Position numbers and translations under genes: made by a program. The notes under the pieces were generated by a model that was not told where the DNA came from, made no database searches, and was given only the letters and a program-made list of their open reading frames with translations. Positions 61,523-64,000 of a DNA stretch of 64,000 nucleotides are shown piece by piece; the first letter of the stretch is position 1, and each line of letters begins with the position of its first letter. The stretch covers positions 310,001-374,000 of the forward strand of contig NZ_CP109027.1 of the NCBI RefSeq assembly GCF_036226885.1. Direction: 5' to 3'. The stretch is from Streptomyces sp. NBC_00663 (GTDB lineage Bacteria > Actinomycetota > Actinomycetes > Streptomycetales > Streptomycetaceae).

Positions 61523-62458
61523 GTGACCACCAACACCGCAGCCCCCGAGCGGCTGCGTCCGGTCCGGCGAACCCGCACGAACAACGCCCGTCGCCGTGAG
61601 AGCCTCACCGCCCTCGGCATGGCCACCCCGGCCGTCGTGCTGCTGATCGTCTTTCTCGTCGTACCGGTCGCCCTCGCCTTCGCTCTGGCCTTCACCGACG
61701 CGAGGCTCATCTCGCCCACCCCGGCCCGCTTCGTGGGCCTGAGGAACTTCACCCAGCTCTTCGAAGACCCGGTCTTCTACAAGTCCCTGCGCAACACGGT
61801 GTACTTCGCCGTGGTCGTCGTACCGCTCCAGGCCGGCCTCGCCCTGGTCCTGGCGCTGCTCGTCAACGCGAAAGTGCGGGGCGTCAACTTCTTCCGCACC
61901 GTCTACTTCCTGCCGGTCGTCACCTCGATGGTTGTGGTGTCCCTCCTGTGGACCTTCCTCTACCGCGAGGACGGCCTGGTCAACCGCGTCATCTCGACGC
62001 TCACCCTCGGCCATGTCCAGGGCCCGGACTGGCTGGGTGACCCGGCCACCGCGATGCCCGCCATCATCTTGATGTCGGTCTGGCAAGGCGTCGGCTTCCA
62101 CATGATCATCTGGCTGGCCGGTCTCCAGACCATCCCCGCCGAGCTGTACGAGGCCGCCGAACTCGACGGAGCCACCCCCTGGCACCGCTTCCGCCACGTC
62201 ACCTGGCCCGGACTGCGCGCCACACGCACCTTCGTGCTCGTCACCATCACCATCGCGGCGTTCAGCCTCTTCACCCAGATCAGGGTGATGACCCAGGGCG
62301 GCCCGCTCGACTCCACCACCACCGTCGTCTTCCAGGCGGTGCGCACCGGCTACGACCAGCAGCAGACCGCCTACGCGGCGGCCATCTCACTGGTCTTCTT
62401 CCTGCTCGTCCTGACCGTGTCGCTCATCCAGCGGTTCCTGACCCGGGAGAAGGACTGA
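61523..62458 (+). CDS. Sugar ABC transporter permease (MalF type)
   Basis: A 311-residue permease with six predicted membrane segments (for example ALGMATPAVVLLIVFLVVPV) and the EAA loop AAELDGATPWHRFRHVTWPG. Starts with GTG preceded by GGAGA, 66 bp after the binding-protein stop. Forms the heterodimer with the next gene. Confidence 0.94.
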   Translation: MTTNTAAPERLRPVRRTRTNNARRRESLTALGMATPAVVLLIVFLVVPVALAFALAFTDARLISPTPARFVGLRNFTQLFEDPVFYKSLRNTVYFAVVVVPLQAGLALVLALLVNAKVRGVNFFRTVYFLPVVTSMVVVSLLWTFLYREDGLVNRVISTLTLGHVQGPDWLGDPATAMPAIILMSVWQGVGFHMIIWLAGLQTIPAELYEAAELDGATPWHRFRHVTWPGLRATRTFVLVTITIAAFSLFTQIRVMTQGGPLDSTTTVVFQAVRTGYDQQQTAYAAAISLVFFLLVLTVSLIQRFLTREKD

Positions 62459-62459
62459 C

Positions 62460-63332
62460 ATGACCTCCCTCCTCAAGCGGATCAGCGGCCACGCCGGCCG
62501 CATCGTCCTGGCCCTGGTCTTCGCACTCCCCCTGCTCTTCATGCTGGTCTCGTCGCTCAAGACCGACGACCAGATCTTCGGCGACCTCGGCTCCCCGCGC
62601 GCCTTCCTCCCGGTCGGCGCCCTGTCGCTGGACAACTACACGGCCATGTTCGACCGGGTCCCCGCGGCACGGTTCCTGCTGAACTCCGTGCTGATCTCCT
62701 CGATCACGGTGGTCCTCGGCGTCATCATCAACAGCCTGGCCGCCTTCGCGCTCTCACGCATGCAATGGCCGGGCCGCAGGCTCGTCCTGACCACCGTCAT
62801 CGCCACCCTCATCGTGCCGTTCGAGACCTTCGCGCTGCCGCTGGTGTGGTGGGTCAACCAACTGCCGCTGCTGCGCGTGAACGGCTTCCACCTGGAGTGG
62901 ACCACCGGATGGATGGACACCTACCAGGTGCAGATCCTCCCGTTCGCCGCCAATGCCTTCTCGATCTTCTTCTTCCACCAGTTCTTCCAGAGCATCCCCA
63001 AGGAACTCGACGAAGCGGCGATCATGGACGGCGCCGGCTGGTTCACCATCTACCGCCGCATCGTGATGCCCCTGTCCGGCCCGGCCGTCGCCACCGTCGC
63101 CATCCTCACCTTCCTGCCCGCCTGGAACTCCTACCTGTGGCCGCTGATGGTCGTCCAGAGCGAGGAACTGCGACCGGTGATGGTCGGCATCTCCTACTTC
63201 TTCCAGCTCAACGTGGGCTGGGGCCAGATCATGGCCTACTCGTCCATGATCACCGTGCCGATCCTCGCCCTGTTCGTGGCGTTCCAGCGGTCGTTCGTCA
63301 ACAGCATCGCCTCCACCGGCGTCAAGGGCTGA
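62460..63332 (+). CDS. Sugar ABC transporter permease (MalG type)
   Basis: A 290-residue permease with RIVLALVFALPLLFMLVSSL, and the EAA loop AAIMDGAGWFTIYRRIVMPL. The ATG is one base after the previous stop, so the two permeases are coupled. No ATPase gene follows; in Streptomyces such importers use the shared ATPase MsiK. Confidence 0.94.
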   Translation: MTSLLKRISGHAGRIVLALVFALPLLFMLVSSLKTDDQIFGDLGSPRAFLPVGALSLDNYTAMFDRVPAARFLLNSVLISSITVVLGVIINSLAAFALSRMQWPGRRLVLTTVIATLIVPFETFALPLVWWVNQLPLLRVNGFHLEWTTGWMDTYQVQILPFAANAFSIFFFHQFFQSIPKELDEAAIMDGAGWFTIYRRIVMPLSGPAVATVAILTFLPAWNSYLWPLMVVQSEELRPVMVGISYFFQLNVGWGQIMAYSSMITVPILALFVAFQRSFVNSIASTGVKG

Positions 63333-63408
63333 CCCCCGCACCGCACTGACGGTTCCGCCGCGTCCTCATGACTTCCGTGCGCTTCGCACGCCCTGAGAAA
63401 GGCTCCGT

Positions 63409-64000
63409 GTGTCCACGTCGCCCGCCGACCCCCACCTGCCCGCGGTCCATCTGCGACCGCCCCGCAACTGGATCAACGACCCCAACGGCCTGGTCTTCCA
63501 CGACGGCTATTACCACGTCTTCTTCCAGTACAACCCGCACGGCCCCCAGCACGCGAACATGCACTGGGGCCACTACCGGAGCCCCGACCTGCTCACCTGG
63601 GAGCCCCTCCCCGTTGCCCTCGCCCCCACGCCCGGCGGCTACGACGCCGACGGCTGCTACTCGGGCAACGCCGTCTCCGTCGAGGGCCGCATCGTGGCCT
63701 TCTACTCCGCCCACCGCGACGACCGCTGGTGGCAGCCCGTCACCACGGCCGCGTCGCACGACAACGGCCGCACCTGGGCCAAGCGCCCTCACCTGCTCAT
63801 CCCCGAGCCACCCGCCGGCACCACCATGTACCGGGACCCCTACGTCTGGCGGCAGGACGACCGCTGGCGGATGCTGGTCGGCTCCGCCCTCGACGACGGC
63901 CGCGCCGCGGCGCTGCTGTACGAGTCCGACGACCTGGAGCACTGGTCCTACCGAGGCCCCTTCCACACCAGCGACACCACCGCCGGCACGGGCCCGATCG
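63409..64000 (+). CDS. GH32 beta-fructosidase, partial (runs off the window)
   Basis: The first 197 residues of a GH32 enzyme with GTG start and GAGAAAGG upstream. HLRPPRNWINDPNGLVFHDG has the canonical nucleophile Asp24, followed by FFQYNPHGPQHANMHWGHYR and YRDPYVWRQDDRW with the Arg-Asp-Pro motif. No signal peptide precedes it, so it is cytoplasmic and would split imported sucrose or fructo-oligosaccharides. It contrasts with the two secreted GH32 enzymes, which have Glu in this position. The 3' part is outside the window. Confidence 0.9.
   Translation, partial: MSTSPADPHLPAVHLRPPRNWINDPNGLVFHDGYYHVFFQYNPHGPQHANMHWGHYRSPDLLTWEPLPVALAPTPGGYDADGCYSGNAVSVEGRIVAFYSAHRDDRWWQPVTTAASHDNGRTWAKRPHLLIPEPPAGTTMYRDPYVWRQDDRWRMLVGSALDDGRAAALLYESDDLEHWSYRGPFHTSDTTAGTGPI

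Noticed and set aside
1..64000. CRISPR array, tRNA or rRNA genes
   Set aside because: No regularly spaced long direct repeats with unique spacers and no tRNA or rRNA signature sequences were seen while reading. The only regular repeat is the 25-bp tandem array at 38664, which has no spacers.

Overview
The window is chromosomal DNA of a Streptomyces or close relative. The evidence is very high GC with GC-rich third codon positions, frequent GTG starts, four-base start/stop overlaps, twin-arginine and lipoprotein signal peptides, F420/mycothiol-type enzyme families, CBM2-bearing cellulases and many PucR, HxlR, PadR, MerR, LysR and LacI regulators. The gene mix is that of an accessory, plant-biomass-degrading part of the chromosome. 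No tRNA, rRNA, CRISPR array or large biosynthetic cluster was seen. All calls come from reading the sequence and remembered family motifs. No database search was run.

Layout. 1-380: decayed transposase and LacI remnants. 381-5191 (minus): a five-gene translationally coupled operon (lipoprotein amino-acid binding protein, permease, ATPase, class I glutamine-amidotransferase-like hydrolase, fold-type III PLP decarboxylase) with a divergent PucR regulator (5374-6975). 7576-9783 (minus): F420-type oxidoreductase, SRPBCC protein, HxlR regulator. 9850-12400: a graveyard of acyl-CoA dehydrogenase, ISL3, IS21 (IstB) and tyrosine-recombinase fragments around an orphan WapI-type immunity gene and a cupin gene. 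12413-13698: MEDS-HATPase/STAS signalling pair. 14411-16555: quinone-oxidoreductase-like gene (with a truncated SnoaL-like gene) and divergent LysR. 16906-19675: secreted Cys-containing protein, I36-type protease inhibitor, ArsR-like regulator. 19687-23057 (minus): operon of a ricin-type lectin, a four-module peptidoglycan hydrolase without signal peptide, and an M15-like protein that lacks the usual zinc ligands. 23584-24980: LysR and divergent DUF1330 gene. 25338-30323: a STAND NTPase (P-loop, TPR, propeller-like C-terminus), a coupled small partner and a divergent TPR protein.

The second half is mostly polysaccharide use. 30648-34277: GH53 galactanase, two SGNH (CE12-type) esterases and a truncated cutinase, pointing to rhamnogalacturonan-I attack. 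34274-38522: PadR regulator and MacB/FtsX-type ABC exporter with twin palindromic operators. 38664-44461: IS21-end-like tandem repeats, SRPBCC protein, SDR with a MerR-type operator, a DinB/maleylpyruvate-isomerase-like protein, a frameshifted gene and a propionyl/acetyl-CoA synthetase-like enzyme. 44673-52618: a CebR-like LacI regulator with GH12, GH48 and GH6 cellulases. Perfect TGGGAGCGCTCCCA operators precede the GH12 and GH48 genes and a degenerate copy precedes GH6. 52776-64000: a fructan locus with two large secreted GH32 enzymes, a LacI regulator with operator-like repeats, an ABC importer (binding protein and two permeases, no ATPase) and a third, apparently cytoplasmic GH32 cut by the window end.

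The most interesting points are: the two secreted GH32 enzymes, which have Glu where GH32 normally has the Asp nucleophile and carry the same beta-sandwich module at opposite ends; the three-gene STAND locus; the leaderless-secretion peptidoglycan hydrolase operon; and the IS21-like 25-bp tandem repeat.
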